A stretch of DNA of 5,363 bases from Flavobacteriales bacterium CG18_big_fil_WC_8_21_14_2_50_32_9 (GTDB lineage: Bacteria > Bacteroidota > Bacteroidia > Flavobacteriales_E > Vicingaceae), in NCBI GenBank assembly GCA_002770955.1, contig PCUH01000142.1:6844-12206 (forward strand), read 5' to 3'. Shown piece after piece: positions 4,922-5,363 of the stretch. The notes beneath the pieces were generated by a model. It was not told the origin of the DNA. It made no database searches and saw only the letters and a program-made list of their open reading frames with translations. The number at the start of each line of letters is the position of its first letter. The stretch's first letter is position 1. The position numbers were made by a program, and so were the translations under genes.

Positions 4922-5305
4922 ATGGAGAATTTATTTATAGAAGGAACTACTACTACACCTAAAATTGATTTTAACGCTAAAAATGATATCCTAATTATTT
5001 ATGGAAGATCCATTCCTGAACATCCCATTAATTTCTACAAACCAGTTGAATCATGGCTTACAGAATATCTCCAAACTAATCCTCAAAAAATTTCGTTGGA
5101 AATTCATTTAGATTATCTCAATACCCACTCCACAGAATGTCTTTATATTTTACTCAAAAAATTAGAAACATTTATGATTGAAACAACTAATAATGTTTCT
5201 GTTATTTGGCATTATGATGAAGATGATGAGGATTTATTTGATATGGGAGAGAATTTTGCCGAAATGATAAAAATTCCTTTTAAATTCAACCCAATCGATC
5301 AATAA
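4922..5305 (+). CDS. SiaC-family regulatory phosphoprotein (DUF1987)
   Basis: The 127-residue protein matches the SiaC/DUF1987 family along its length: an N-terminal MENLFIEGTTTTPKIDF segment, GRSIPEHPINFYKP (28-41), LDYLNTHSTE (63-72) and a C-terminal acidic block HYDEDDEDLFDMGE (97-110) leading into IKIPFKF. In Pseudomonas aeruginosa SiaC is phosphorylated on Thr68 by the kinase SiaB, dephosphorylated by the phosphatase SiaA, and in its unphosphorylated form activates the diguanylate cyclase SiaD. Here residue 68 is also Thr, in the matching NT motif, so switch control is plausible. It is cytosolic, with no signal peptide or membrane segment. The start agrees with the family N-terminus; the next in-frame Met is residue 86. 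No kinase, PP2C phosphatase or GGDEF gene lies within the window; partners may lie to the right. The effector in this lineage is unknown. Confidence 0.9.
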   Translation: MENLFIEGTTTTPKIDFNAKNDILIIYGRSIPEHPINFYKPVESWLTEYLQTNPQKISLEIHLDYLNTHSTECLYILLKKLETFMIETTNNVSVIWHYDEDDEDLFDMGENFAEMIKIPFKFNPIDQ

Positions 5306-5337
5306 TTTTAAAATTTCTGTTTATAATAGAATTTTAA

Positions 5338-5357
5338 TCTAATTCAATAAAATTAGA
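5338..5357. repeat. AT-rich inverted repeat after the SiaC-family gene
   Basis: TCTAATT (5338-5344) pairs with AATTAGA (5351-5357) across a 6-nt loop. A second weak pair, AAAATT (5310-5315) with AATTTT (5330-5335), lies just before it. Five A follow the first hairpin on the + strand rather than T, so it is not a good + strand terminator. The 58 bases after the stop hold no gene; the next gene starts outside the window. Confidence 0.35.
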
Positions 5358-5363
5358 AAAACA

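Overview
The window looks like a chromosomal segment from a member of the Bacteroidota, most likely a flavobacterium-like lineage. The DNA is very AT-rich (about 30% GC by eye). Several gaps carry the Bacteroidota-type -7 promoter element TAnnTTTG. The proteins (DnaA, a biotin synthase with a long C-terminal tail, a split 5'-nucleotidase, a YbgC-type thioesterase and a SiaC/DUF1987 protein) fit that phylum. No tRNA, rRNA, insertion sequence, CRISPR array or phage gene is visible.

Layout, left to right. The 3' end of bioB enters from the left on the + strand. It converges on dnaA (- strand), and the 79-bp gap between them holds a clear intrinsic-terminator hairpin for dnaA. Upstream of dnaA lies a 215-bp, extremely AT-rich gap with two palindromes, a 22-bp imperfect tandem repeat, long inverted repeats and weak DnaA-box-like sites. 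Next comes a two-gene operon on the - strand: a lipoprotein with the 5'-nucleotidase C-terminal domain, then a Tat-exported metallophosphatase with the catalytic domain. The two genes overlap by 8 bp. A 75-bp divergent promoter region separates this operon from a + strand pair, a hotdog-fold acyl-CoA thioesterase and an MsrA with an N-terminal hydrophobic segment. A SiaC-family gene follows, with a perfect -7 box only 4 bp before its ATG. The last 58 bases hold no gene, only a small AT-rich inverted repeat.

How the genes fit together. These are mostly housekeeping functions: biotin synthesis, replication initiation, nucleotide salvage at the cell envelope, acyl-CoA hydrolysis and oxidised-methionine repair. 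They do not form one pathway. The most regulatory item is the SiaC-type phosphoprotein, which keeps a threonine at position 68, the phosphorylated position in Pseudomonas SiaC. Its usual kinase, phosphatase and effector partners are not in the window. I see no clear new multi-gene system. The points most worth a second look are the structured DNA upstream of dnaA, the split and order-reversed 5'-nucleotidase, and the predicted leaderless SiaC mRNA.
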